From: Sphingomonadaceae bacterium
GTDB lineage: Bacteria; Pseudomonadota; Alphaproteobacteria; Sphingomonadales; Sphingomonadaceae
Assembly: GCA_947451145.1 (NCBI GenBank)
Contig: CANFXW010000016.1
Location: forward strand, 1-64,000
DNA length: 64,000 bases
Direction of reading: 5' to 3'
In this document: positions 25,674 through 34,427 of the stretch, in pieces
How the letters are laid out: the number at the start of each line of letters is the position of its first letter
Numbering within the stretch: position 1 is the stretch's first letter
Program-made: the position numbers and the translations under genes
The notes under the pieces: generated by a model
Seen by the model: the letters and a program-made list of their open reading frames with translations, nothing else
Told to the model about the DNA's origin: nothing
Database searches by the model: none

Positions 25674-27044
25674 TCAGGAAATAAGGCGCTTGCCCGCCTT
25701 TTCAAACAGGCTGTGATCATCGGCGATCTCTCCGACCAGCAGCACTTCGCCGTTGCCCGAGCGGCGGACGATGACCAGCGCGAATTCATCACCATCACTG
25801 GCGAGAGCAGCCAGCGGACGGGCTTCCACTTCGCGCAGCTTGCGGATCAGCGCTTCACGCGGCGTATCGCGTGAGGTTGCGGGCTTGCCGCTCTCTTCGC
25901 GGCGCAGGCGCCGTTCGGTATGGACGACGCCTTTCAGGCCGCCGGGCGCGTGGGCAAGGAAATCTGCGAGGGCACCGCGTCCGACACCTTGCCTTTGGGC
26001 ATGGGCCATGGCGCTGGCATATTCGGTAAGCCGGGTCTTGTCGTGATCAGCACCAAACACCAGCTTCACTACCGGGGTGAACGGCGCGCGTTCCTGCATG
26101 GTGAGACCGGCGTCAGTCACCAGCTCGCGAAATTCGTCCGGGTGCTGCTTCGAAGCGAGGGCAAAATCCCAGGCCCGGCCAATGGCTGAATAAAGCGCAT
26201 GGCGGCTGCGGTCTTCCGAACCTTGCGCCGCATGTGCCAGTTCGCGGGCCGAAGCGAGCCAATCAGCCAGCGACATGTCGGCATGGACATCGCTTTCGCC
26301 AAAGGCTGGGACCGGCCAGTCGTGATCATCGGCGTCAAAGTCAGCGCCGTCATAGGGCGTGACGAGATCGAGGATATCAGCCGAATCGTCGGCAGGGCCA
26401 TCAGCCCATTCAGCCATCGGCAGGGCTTCGCGCTTGCCCCGTAGGTCGAGAGCCCGGTCAATTTCGCTGAGCAGCGCATCGGTGGTCTGCTGGTCGGCGA
26501 GCTCCTTCCAGTTGATCACACCATAGATCAGATCGATCTCGTTGCTGTCTTCGCTGCCGGTGAAAGGCAGCAAGATGCCGCGATAGGCAATCGTCCGGCC
26601 AGCCGAGTTGACGAACTCTGCCTCGAAACCGATTGGTGCCTGATTGGCGTGGATCTGCAGATAGTGGTCGGTAATGCGGCTGAGCAGCGAACGGCCCGGC
26701 ACATCCGAAAGCGTACGGATCGTCTCGGGCGCGGCTTCGCATTCCTGCGCCAGCGCGGTGCCAAGATAGCGGATCGCCGGATTGTCCATGCCGTTCGAGA
26801 AATCGAGCAGCACCGAATAGGGATCAAAGTCAGGCAGATTGCCCGGAGCCAGATCGGAAATGGTCGGATAAGGGCGGTCGCCCAAAAGGCTGGCCCAATG
26901 GTTATATGCGCGCACCTGCATGCGGCGCTCGTCCGTGCCGATAGCGGGCGGCGGCGCATCATGGCCCATATCGTCTTCAACCGGATCGTAGCCATCAGAG
27001 CCAAATGGCTGATGCTCGCCGAAATCGCCGCGGTAACTGTCCAT
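25674..27044 (-). CDS. PAS-like domain protein of unknown function
   Basis: A protein of about 456 residues. A PAS-like module (roughly residues 45-190) runs from RMQVRAYNHWASLLGDRP to the PFTGSEDSNEIDLIYGVINWKE end, followed by an acidic linker and a helical C-terminal part with RALREVEARP-like ends. No output domain or membrane segment is visible. Sensors with DUF-type PAS modules of this style are common in sphingomonads, but the signal and partner are unknown. An ATG at 27089 adds 15 residues; no ribosome site decides between them. Confidence 0.65.
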   Translation of the reverse strand: MDSYRGDFGEHQPFGSDGYDPVEDDMGHDAPPPAIGTDERRMQVRAYNHWASLLGDRPYPTISDLAPGNLPDFDPYSVLLDFSNGMDNPAIRYLGTALAQECEAAPETIRTLSDVPGRSLLSRITDHYLQIHANQAPIGFEAEFVNSAGRTIAYRGILLPFTGSEDSNEIDLIYGVINWKELADQQTTDALLSEIDRALDLRGKREALPMAEWADGPADDSADILDLVTPYDGADFDADDHDWPVPAFGESDVHADMSLADWLASARELAHAAQGSEDRSRHALYSAIGRAWDFALASKQHPDEFRELVTDAGLTMQERAPFTPVVKLVFGADHDKTRLTEYASAMAHAQRQGVGRGALADFLAHAPGGLKGVVHTERRLRREESGKPATSRDTPREALIRKLREVEARPLAALASDGDEFALVIVRRSGNGEVLLVGEIADDHSLFEKAGKRLIS

Positions 27045-27133
27045 TGGGAAGAGCCCTGCCTTTCTATGAAAAGGCTTTTGGCGCAACATGGTTGATTAAG
27101 TGTTAAGTTGCGCCGCGCTTCGCACGACTTTTT

Positions 27134-28360
27134 TCAGGAATAGGAAACGCGGCCCTCGTGCGGCTTGGGCATCGGCGCAACAAGGGGCATAACCAAGAGA
27201 TTGAAAACAAACCACGCGGATGCAGTAAACAGCGCCACTGGCAGGCTCATCCAGTCGGCAAGCGTACCCCAGAACCACGAGCCCAGCGCCATTCCGCCAA
27301 AGGTGACCGCAGAATAGGTGGACAGACAGCGCCCGAGAATAGCTTCCGGACTGCGGAACTGCATCGCGACATTCAGGGTGGTCAGGCAGGTTACCCAGCC
27401 GGTTCCGGCGATGAAGGCGATAGGCAAGGCGACCGCTACGGTGGAAGCAGGCGGCAGCAGAGCGAGCGTTACGGCATAAGTCAGCGCGCCAAAGCCAACC
27501 ACGCGCTCGGTTCCCCAGCGTCGTCTGGCGGGCGTGACAAGCAGCGCGGCCACAATCGAGCCAAGACCGAAGGAAGCGAGCAACATGCCATAGCCCAGCT
27601 CACCACTGTGCAACCGATCATGCACAACGGCCGGAATCAGTGCCTGATAGCCTGCCATGCCCAGCCCGATACAGAAACCGCGCAGCAGGATCCGGCGAAC
27701 GGGAGCGGAGGTGAAGCAAAAAGTCAGGCCGTCACGGATAGACGGCAGCATTGACTGCCTTACCGGTGGGGGCGCTTCGGGCCGCCAGCGCCACAGCACC
27801 CAGACCATCGCGACATAGCTGATCGAGTTGACGGCAAAGGCGGCAGCCATCCCGGCTGCCGAAATCAGCAGGCCACCCAATGCCGGCCCCAGACTCCGCG
27901 CCATGTTGAAGGCCAGCGTGTTGAGCGAAATCGCCTGCGGCAGATCCTCCCGGCCAACCTGCGCCCGCACCGATGCCTGCCAGGCGGGGGAGTTCAGCGC
28001 TGTGCCAATGCCAACCGCCAGAGTGAAGCTCAGCAGCAGGTAGGGCCCGACAACGCGCTGATAGGTCAGGATCGCAAGCAAACCCGAGGCAACCAGCATG
28101 CCCAGTTGCGCTGCCAACATTACGCGGCGGCGGTCAAAATTGTCGGCAATGGCTCCGGCAATCAGGCCGAACAGCATGATCGGCAATGTCACCGAGGCCT
28201 GGACCATGGCGATCATGCGGTGCGACGTTGTCAACTCGGTCATCAGCCAGGCCGCGCCGACCGACTGCACCGATGAGCCGATTGCCGAGAACAGGTTGGC
28301 CGTCCAGATTGCGCGGAAAGCGGGATGGCGAAAAGGCGCGAGCGTATGGCCCGGCCGCAT
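27134..28360 (-). CDS. MFS transporter (EntS/MFS_3-like)
   Basis: A 408-residue major-facilitator protein with twelve predicted helices. NLFSAIGSSVQSVGAAWLM in the first helix and DNFDRRRVML in the 2-3 loop are typical of the MFS_3 (EntS-type exporter) group. Exported substrates could be siderophores or drugs. The frame extends upstream to 28663 without a typical start; ATG at 28360 keeps the first helix intact and is chosen. The gene is divergent from the DUF1289 gene. Confidence 0.85.
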   Translation of the reverse strand: MRPGHTLAPFRHPAFRAIWTANLFSAIGSSVQSVGAAWLMTELTTSHRMIAMVQASVTLPIMLFGLIAGAIADNFDRRRVMLAAQLGMLVASGLLAILTYQRVVGPYLLLSFTLAVGIGTALNSPAWQASVRAQVGREDLPQAISLNTLAFNMARSLGPALGGLLISAAGMAAAFAVNSISYVAMVWVLWRWRPEAPPPVRQSMLPSIRDGLTFCFTSAPVRRILLRGFCIGLGMAGYQALIPAVVHDRLHSGELGYGMLLASFGLGSIVAALLVTPARRRWGTERVVGFGALTYAVTLALLPPASTVAVALPIAFIAGTGWVTCLTTLNVAMQFRSPEAILGRCLSTYSAVTFGGMALGSWFWGTLADWMSLPVALFTASAWFVFNLLVMPLVAPMPKPHEGRVSYS

Positions 28361-28478
28361 CAGCCGCTGAATTCTTCCCGTCCGGTTTTCCTCGTTCGTT
28401 GCCACTCTTCCGCGATGACGGGCAGGCAAGACGAGGTCAAGAGTTGCGCGCATCCCCGCCGCGTGCTTGGAAGCGATG

Positions 28479-28658
28479 ATGAACCACCATCCGCCTTCTC
28501 CCTGCAACAGCGTCTGCCGGATCAATCCGGATAGCGGCTGGTGCGAAGGCTGCGGTCGGACGCTGACCGAGATTGCCGACTGGCCAATGCTGTCAGCGCA
28601 CGAAAAGCGTGATGTAATCAGGCAATTGTCAAGCCGGGGGCCATTCCGCGATCTTTGA
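28479..28658 (+). CDS. DUF1289 small Cys-rich protein
   Basis: A 59-residue protein with four conserved cysteines in PCNSVCRINPDSGWCEGCGR, then TLTEIADWPML and EKRDVIRQL, the DUF1289 signature. A zinc or Fe-S site is likely. Function is unknown. The start at 28479 has GGAAG at a workable distance; the ATG at 28476 and a TTG at 28467 are in frame. Its 3' end overlaps the convergent acetyltransferase by 41 bases. Confidence 0.85.
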   Translation: MNHHPPSPCNSVCRINPDSGWCEGCGRTLTEIADWPMLSAHEKRDVIRQLSSRGPFRDL

Positions 28659-29196
28659 GCCACACTGCAGGGTTTCCGCCATAGACGCCGTCGGCCTTGG
28701 CATCGGTGAATAGCGCGCCACGGGCGGCCAGCACTGAGCGATCACCCATAGCCACGCCCGGCCCGACAAACGCCTCTGCCGCAACCCAGCATTGCTCGCC
28801 GATTGTCACCGGGCGGCAGACCAGCTGGAACAGCGGGTCGCGGACATCATGGGTGGAGGCACAGATATGCGCCCGCTGCGAAACCACGCTGCGCGCGCCA
28901 ATGGCGATCCGCCCCTGATTGTAGAGCCGGGCTCCGGGGCCGATCAGCACATTGTCGCCCAGCTCGAGATTGGCGGGCAGCCAGATCGAGACGCTGGCAT
29001 GGACCCGCGCGCCCTTGCCGACTTTGGCACCGAATGCCCGCAGGATCAGCCGCCGCCAGCCATGCAGCGGCGGCGGGGTAAACCGTGCCAGCACCAGCCA
29101 TGTGCCCATCCACAAGACCCGGAGCAGCCGGTTGCTTGCCGAGAAGCTGGGGCCACCTTCAAGCGGGCGATGGGTTTCGGCATCAAGCGGGGTCAT
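28618..29196 (-). CDS. WcaF-like hexapeptide acetyltransferase
   Basis: A 192-residue left-handed beta-helix acyltransferase. Hexapeptide repeats span about residues 60-165 (LGDNVLIGPGARLYN, IGEQCWVAAEAFVGPGVAMG), with the catalytic His in STHDVRDPLF. WcaF O-acetylates a sugar of colanic acid. Here it is the last gene of the minus-strand polysaccharide unit; its ATG overlaps the upstream glycosyltransferase stop (ATGA). Confidence 0.86.
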   Translation of the reverse strand: MTPLDAETHRPLEGGPSFSASNRLLRVLWMGTWLVLARFTPPPLHGWRRLILRAFGAKVGKGARVHASVSIWLPANLELGDNVLIGPGARLYNQGRIAIGARSVVSQRAHICASTHDVRDPLFQLVCRPVTIGEQCWVAAEAFVGPGVAMGDRSVLAARGALFTDAKADGVYGGNPAVWLKDRGMAPGLTIA

Positions 29197-30329
29197 TTCG
29201 CAGCACACTCTCCGATAGGCTTGGCATAGGCCTCACCCCAGCGCGCGGCAATGGCGGCTGATGAAAACGGACCGGCGGCAAGCGAGTGGCCTGCTTCGGC
29301 CATGCGCATCCACGCGGTCTGATCCAGCGCCAGCGCCTGACCAAGCGCGGCGGCAATCGCTGAGCGGTCATAGCCGCATTCCAGCGCCGCACCCGCTGCA
29401 AAACCTTCAGGCAAATTGCATTCGGCAGTCATCACCACCGGTGTCGCGGCGGCCCATGCTTCCAGAACTGCCATCGGCAGGCCTTCACTGTGCGAGGGCA
29501 GGACCATGAAGCGGGCGCTATCGAGCAAGGCCTGCTTGGCCTCGCCATAAACCGGCCCGAGGAATTCAACCGATGGATCGGCCTTGGCTAGGGCGCTGCG
29601 CAAATCAGCAATATCCTGTTCCGCCCCCCAACCGGCGATGCGCAGACGGGCACCATCGGGTCGCTGGGCCAGCATCCAACCCTCGACCAGCGCGACAAGG
29701 TTCTTCTTCGGGTGAACGCGGCCGATATAGATGACATCGTTCGTCCGCTCATCCCGCCGCATGGCCTGCGCCTCTGGCCCGGCATTTGGAATGACCAACG
29801 AATCCTGTCGACCCGCTTCCCGCGCAATGTCTCCTGCCTCGCGGACAGTCAGCGCGTGGAGGGCCGTTGCCTGCGCCCAGCCGGCCCGCTCATATCCGGC
29901 TCGAGCCAAGGCCTTTTTCCAGCGCCCGCGCGCGGTGATCCACGGATCGAGCATGCCGTGCGGCGAGATGAAATAGGGCCGTCCCGTCTGCTTCGCCCAC
30001 AGGAAGCCAGTGCGTGAGGGGTACATCCAGATGCCGTGCAAGTGCAGGCAATCGAGCTCTGCCGCGATCAAACTGGAAAGCAGCGAGGGCGCAAAACCGA
30101 TCTGCCTAGGCCCCATAACTTGTGCCAGCGCAACCGGGGACGGACCAAACCGCTGCCGGTCACGAGCGGAATCTTCGTCCTCAAGGGCAAAGACCAGCGC
30201 CTCGCCGCCAAGGTTGCGGATCAGGGCAGCCTGCGCCACCACCGCTTCAAAGACACCCCCGCCCTGCCGCGATGCCGAGGCGGTGAGCAGGCCGATGCGA
30301 CGGCCCTCAAGTGGCCTGCTTCCGGTCAC
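29193..30329 (-). CDS. Glycosyltransferase family 4-like
   Basis: A 378-residue GT-B enzyme. The N-terminal half has LHLHGIW and ISPHGMLDPW. The donor half has IYIGRVHPKKNL and the EX7E-type motif in PSHSEGLPMAVLEAWAA. It would add one sugar from a nucleotide donor to the repeat unit on undecaprenyl phosphate at the inner membrane; donor and acceptor are unknown. The start codon overlaps the upstream glycosyltransferase stop and the stop overlaps the acetyltransferase start, both by four bases. Confidence 0.88.
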   Translation of the reverse strand: MTGSRPLEGRRIGLLTASASRQGGGVFEAVVAQAALIRNLGGEALVFALEDEDSARDRQRFGPSPVALAQVMGPRQIGFAPSLLSSLIAAELDCLHLHGIWMYPSRTGFLWAKQTGRPYFISPHGMLDPWITARGRWKKALARAGYERAGWAQATALHALTVREAGDIAREAGRQDSLVIPNAGPEAQAMRRDERTNDVIYIGRVHPKKNLVALVEGWMLAQRPDGARLRIAGWGAEQDIADLRSALAKADPSVEFLGPVYGEAKQALLDSARFMVLPSHSEGLPMAVLEAWAAATPVVMTAECNLPEGFAAGAALECGYDRSAIAAALGQALALDQTAWMRMAEAGHSLAAGPFSSAAIAARWGEAYAKPIGECAAK

Positions 30330-31510
30330 AACGCCAGGCCTGCAAATTCCGCCATCCGGCCAACCGGCTGGCGCCCCATGCTTTCGACCATCGACTCCAC
30401 CGCATCCGCGAGCCGTTCGGTGTCACCCAGCCATGCCTTGGCCCGCGAGGCCTCTGCCATGCGTTCCCATGCGGCGGGATCAGACGAAGTAGCGAACAGC
30501 GCGGCAGCAATGCCATCGATGGATTCGGAATCGACCACCCAGCCATTCTCGCCATCCTGGACCAGCGCATCACGCGATCCCACCTGGCGCGAGACGATCA
30601 CCGGCAGGCCAAAGGCCAGCGCCTCATTGACTACCAGCCCCCACTGCTCCTCGCGGCTGACCAGTACCAGCGCGAGTGCATCGGCCAGCAGCCGGGCGAC
30701 TGCTTCAGCCGGCAGGAACCCCGGCAGATCCACCAGATGCGCAACCTTTCCCGCCGTAATCCGCCGCCGGATCTCTGCCCCTTCCTCGCCCGATCCGGCA
30801 AGCACCAGCCGATGCGCACTTGCTCCGGCCTGCGCCGCATAGGCGGCGTAGGCATCGACCAGACCCGGCAAGTTCTTCTTGTCGACCCATCGCCCGACGA
30901 AAACGAAAGGCCGGTCGGCAAAGGCAACTTCGCTCGGGGTGCATGAATTGCCGGAGGCGGCGCGGATGCGTTCGACCCCTACAGTATCATACCCCGGAAG
31001 AACCGGGCGGCGGCGGAACCCCAGCGAGCGCATGTAATCGACATGCCGACGCGCACCGACGATGGCCCCGTGATAGCACAACAGCGGCACGCACTTGGCC
31101 CATTCGACCAAGGCCTTCCTCGGCCGGTCATCGGCCTTCGATTCGCTGAATGTAACCAGTCGCACCCCGCAGAATCGAAGCATCCATGTCAGCAGGATCA
31201 CTTCCCAGCCGGAATAGGGCAGCCCCATGAACACCCAGTGGTGTTGGCGCACCGCGCGGAAAATCGCCCACATGCGCCGCAGCGCGGGTACCGCGTCATA
31301 GGCTTGGCCGGGGAACAGGGTGATCTTGGTCGCGCCCGGCACTTCTCCCGAAGGCTCCCAGGCATAGTCGGTAGAGGTCGTTGCCACTTCCAGCGCCAGA
31401 ACCTCGGCGCGTCCGGCCATCCGCCGGGCTACCGCCTCGCACCGATCAACATGGTAAGCGGCGAATTGCGCCCAGACGAGGGCAAGCCTTACGGGTTCCT
31501 GACGTGTCAC
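30326..31510 (-). CDS. Glycosyltransferase (GT-B fold)
   Basis: A 394-residue protein of GT-B type with donor-side motifs FVFVGRWVDKKNLPGL, LPGFLPAEAVARLLADA and SREEQWGLVVNEALAFGLP (EX7E). The N-terminal acceptor half is divergent. It likely transfers a sugar during surface-polysaccharide assembly. The GTG at 31510 is chosen as start; a TTG at 31546 would add 12 residues. It lies 78 bases after the beta-helix tailspike-like gene in the same orientation. Confidence 0.85.
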   Translation of the reverse strand: MTRQEPVRLALVWAQFAAYHVDRCEAVARRMAGRAEVLALEVATTSTDYAWEPSGEVPGATKITLFPGQAYDAVPALRRMWAIFRAVRQHHWVFMGLPYSGWEVILLTWMLRFCGVRLVTFSESKADDRPRKALVEWAKCVPLLCYHGAIVGARRHVDYMRSLGFRRRPVLPGYDTVGVERIRAASGNSCTPSEVAFADRPFVFVGRWVDKKNLPGLVDAYAAYAAQAGASAHRLVLAGSGEEGAEIRRRITAGKVAHLVDLPGFLPAEAVARLLADALALVLVSREEQWGLVVNEALAFGLPVIVSRQVGSRDALVQDGENGWVVDSESIDGIAAALFATSSDPAAWERMAEASRAKAWLGDTERLADAVESMVESMGRQPVGRMAEFAGLAL

Positions 31511-31588
31511 GCTTCGGGCTATTACCCAAGCCCTGCCTGCTGGCAAGCGCGAGCAGAGGCAATGTCCCCCGCCCGCGCCAGTTGCAGA

Positions 31589-33835
31589 TTATCGTCTCGT
31601 CACCGTTACCGAAAGCGTGGTCGATGCCAGATCAATGGCTGCGCCAGTCAGGTTGGCGAGAACCACGGTCACCGTATTTGCAGCTGTAACGCTGGCGGTT
31701 ACCTGCAGTCCGGCCGTGCTGATGCCCAGCGCGACACTGGCGAGATCGCCGACAGCGGCGCCGGTGACGGTAACCGTGGTGCTGGTTGATCCGCCCGCCG
31801 CAATGTTCGGTGCATTGTAGGTCACGGATGCCTCAAGAATGTCGCTGGTGTGACCGTCAACATCTACCCATTTATCGAGACGTTTGTCATAGGCGAACTT
31901 GATGTAATCGCCCGCCTGAAAGCACACCCGCGTTCTCGTCAGCGCCATGCCTGCGCCGTTCTTGGCGAAGTTGAAGCGGCCCGATCCTGCACCGAAATAG
32001 AAGAAGAATTCTTGCCCATGGGGAATGCCTTCGTAAGCGCCGCCTGAACCAATCGTGCCGAAGGTCATATTCTCACCGCCCGGTGTTCCGGCAGGGTAGA
32101 AATTCGCACCAATCGTATCAGGTGCCAGCGCCATTGCGGATATCCCGCCTGCGCCGGGAATGCCGGGAACGTAACCAGTGTTGGCTCCATAGATCGCCCA
32201 GCCCGAAAAGGTGATGCGCGGCATTGAGGTTTTCGGGCCATACGGAATGATCGTGGTGTAATTTGCCACCGGAACAGTAGAATTGAAGTCAAAGTGACAA
32301 CTGTTGGGATCGAGATAGCCCGCCCACTGGAACAACGTCGTGTACTCATAGCCAGCATTGAGCGCCTGCGGCGTGGCGTTGCACTTCATGCGGATATTGA
32401 TGTCGCGAGGGAGGAAGCCCGCGGATGCGCCAGTAGGCAAGGCCGTAGGGCCAAACAGCGTCAAGGCCGTGGGATGATTGAACTGGTCAAGCGTGTGCGT
32501 AACATCAAGATCAATCGCCATCGAATGGTCATCCATCGTTATTTGACCATCGATGATGTGGAGGTTGCCATAGGTATATGGCCCAATCAGCGCGAAGTTG
32601 ACATTGCGGATCGTCACGCCTTCCAGCGTGGTTTTGCGCAGCGATGAGCCCTGGGCCGGATGCGCCCCCGGCAGGCTTCCGCCACCCCATCCCCCCAGCA
32701 AGCTGCGGTCCGATGCTGAAAAGTTCAGCTGGTTGGCATCGCGAAACACCGTGCCAATGAACCTTGCGTCGAGCCCGTACTGTTCGGCAGCGATGTAGGC
32801 ATCGCCGTATTCACCGTTGATATCGACCAGATTGACATCCTGAAAATTCAGGCAGGAGTGATTGGAATGGAGGGCTTTGAAGTTCTCCAGGAAGACTTCC
32901 ATTGGATAGAGCGTGCCCGATCCATAGCCCGTTCCGCCACCGTAAAGGAGCTCATGCCCGAAGTTCTGTACCCCGCCATTACGCAGTACGATCCGCCGCG
33001 TGGCATTGAAGGTATAGATGCCTTTGTTGCTGGTATCGGTGGATGACGCCACCTTACCCCCTGCGGTTCGCCCGCCGTCAATTGTGATGTTTTCCATCTC
33101 GAAACACTGGATGGACCACTTGGTCTGATCGAAATAATTGGCGGTGTCGTCGTACTGGGTGCCGTAAAGCTGGATGCCGCCACCACGCCACGGATTGCCG
33201 CCGACAAGCTGGTAGTCGGAGTCGGTGCTGGCGCCAGTGTTGTAGCCGATCATGGTGATTTTCGTTCCCCACGGCAGGCCAGTCAGCTTCAACGTGAACG
33301 GCGCAGGCGCCAACGATCCGTTGATCTCAATCATGTTGCCCGTGGGATTGATATTGCCGAATCCGCCTTCGGTGCGCGTATTCGGCTTTGCCGTATAGGC
33401 CTTGTGCAGGAACAGAACTTCGCTGATGCCAACCGCAATGGCATAGTCGATTGCCGCCTGAATGGCAGGCCGGTCATCCACACCCGGGGAGCCAAGGGCA
33501 CCGCCCTGTTCAACACTGATGGCATTCCTGCCACCTTGGGGAACGAGCCGGAAATAGCGGCCATTGGCGCTTTGTTTGCAAAACCGCGGATGGGCAGAGG
33601 CAAGCGTGGCAGTTGCCAGACTGTCGCTGACATAGCAGCCAGACCCCTGACCGCTCGCGGCATAGCCGGTGCTGGTCACTGCGGAGATCGCCGCATCTAC
33701 CGTTTTGCTGGCTATGGCGGTGAACAGAAATGGCGGTGAAGCGGCGGCCAGTGCCCCGGTTGCAGCCGTCTGGGCTGCAGAGGCGGCGCCATTGGCGCTC
33801 GCCGCAGCAGCGCGGGCGATGATATCGAGCGCCAT
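31589..33835 (-). CDS. Beta-helix tailspike-like protein (pectate-lyase-3 type)
   Basis: A 748-residue protein without a signal peptide. The Ala-rich N-terminus (about residues 7-35) looks like a phage head-binding or coiled segment. GGALGSPGVDDRPAIQAAIDYA (first 20: GGALGSPGVDDRPAIQAAID) starts a right-handed beta-helix as in tailspikes and pectate-lyase-3 proteins. A C-terminal beta-sandwich-like segment from about 660 is rich in V/T/A (VTVTGAAVGDLASVALGIS). Typical products are phage depolymerases that bind or cleave capsule. No capsid, terminase or lysis genes are nearby. It starts three bases after the small phage-like gene and precedes two glycosyltransferases. Confidence 0.78.
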   Translation of the reverse strand: MALDIIARAAAASANGAASAAQTAATGALAAASPPFLFTAIASKTVDAAISAVTSTGYAASGQGSGCYVSDSLATATLASAHPRFCKQSANGRYFRLVPQGGRNAISVEQGGALGSPGVDDRPAIQAAIDYAIAVGISEVLFLHKAYTAKPNTRTEGGFGNINPTGNMIEINGSLAPAPFTLKLTGLPWGTKITMIGYNTGASTDSDYQLVGGNPWRGGGIQLYGTQYDDTANYFDQTKWSIQCFEMENITIDGGRTAGGKVASSTDTSNKGIYTFNATRRIVLRNGGVQNFGHELLYGGGTGYGSGTLYPMEVFLENFKALHSNHSCLNFQDVNLVDINGEYGDAYIAAEQYGLDARFIGTVFRDANQLNFSASDRSLLGGWGGGSLPGAHPAQGSSLRKTTLEGVTIRNVNFALIGPYTYGNLHIIDGQITMDDHSMAIDLDVTHTLDQFNHPTALTLFGPTALPTGASAGFLPRDINIRMKCNATPQALNAGYEYTTLFQWAGYLDPNSCHFDFNSTVPVANYTTIIPYGPKTSMPRITFSGWAIYGANTGYVPGIPGAGGISAMALAPDTIGANFYPAGTPGGENMTFGTIGSGGAYEGIPHGQEFFFYFGAGSGRFNFAKNGAGMALTRTRVCFQAGDYIKFAYDKRLDKWVDVDGHTSDILEASVTYNAPNIAAGGSTSTTVTVTGAAVGDLASVALGISTAGLQVTASVTAANTVTVVLANLTGAAIDLASTTLSVTVTRR

Positions 33836-33838
33836 GGC

Positions 33839-34267
33839 TTACTGCCCCATCCGGTAAGTGACAGTGCCAGAGGTCAGTGCCACATCAAGCCACAGCTCCG
33901 CACCGCTTTCGCCTTCCTCCCAAACCGGCTCGCACAGGTTGGCCGCATAGGTGCCATAGGCAGCTCCCAGCGCAGTGAGCGGCAGCTTGGTGGTGCCGCC
34001 ATTGGTCGAGCGCAAGATGCGAACCTGCCCGCTCCAGCTACCGGAAAGCGCCAGCATCACCGGGCGCCCGGGAATGGCGAGGAAGGGGCCGAACTGGCCG
34101 CTCGCGCTGGCGCTACCGGCAAGTGCGGCGGGCGCTGCGGCCGGGGCCGTGCTGACCGGCAGCGGATTGGTCGCGCTTACCACATCGCTATCCCCCTGCG
34201 GAGTAGCAAAGGAGACAGCAAACGGGGCTACATAGCGGGCTGGCGGCTGGAGCGGTGCGGCGGTCAT
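33839..34267 (-). CDS. Small phage-tail-associated-like protein
   Basis: A 142-residue protein with no signal peptide. The C-terminal part (about residues 60-142) is beta-rich, with GSWSGQVRILRSTNGGTTKL, EPVWEEGESGAELWLDVAL and SGTVTYRMGQ, a pattern I associate with small structural proteins beside tail fibres of sphingomonad phages. Function is unknown. It heads the minus-strand unit and is followed after three bases by the tailspike-like gene. Confidence 0.65.
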   Translation of the reverse strand: MTAAPLQPPARYVAPFAVSFATPQGDSDVVSATNPLPVSTAPAAAPAALAGSASASGQFGPFLAIPGRPVMLALSGSWSGQVRILRSTNGGTTKLPLTALGAAYGTYAANLCEPVWEEGESGAELWLDVALTSGTVTYRMGQ

Positions 34268-34301
34268 GAAAGGCCTTTCTGGAGATTGATTCGCAGTTAA
34301 C

Positions 34302-34316
34302 TAACCGATATGGTTA
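34302..34316. promoter_or_regulatory. Inverted repeat in divergent polysaccharide promoter region
   Basis: TAACC-GATAT-GGTTA lies in the AT-rich 160-bp gap between the divergent tail-like and glycosyltransferase genes. It may be an operator; no regulator gene is adjacent. Confidence 0.35.
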
Positions 34317-34427
34317 TTTGTAGGAAAGCGTTTTACCAATGCATCTGACGAGGCATGGCCCTTCCGCAGCCGGGCATCTGCCGCTAGGGATGCAGGCAGC
34401 GCGTGAAACGGGGTCTGTGTCCAATCA

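Noticed and set aside
28361..28663. N-terminal extension of the MFS transporter frame up to 28663
   Set aside because: The first 100 codons are hydrophilic, antisense to the DUF1289 gene and not part of the MFS fold; ATG at 28360 fits the first helix.
31589..34267. An intact prophage around the tailspike-like genes
   Set aside because: No terminase, portal, capsid, integrase, lysis gene or attachment-site repeat was found; flanking genes are polysaccharide biosynthesis.
34269..34282. GAAAGGCCTTTC palindrome just upstream of the small phage-like gene
   Set aside because: It overlaps the ribosome-site region and is short enough to be chance; no repeat of it was noticed elsewhere.
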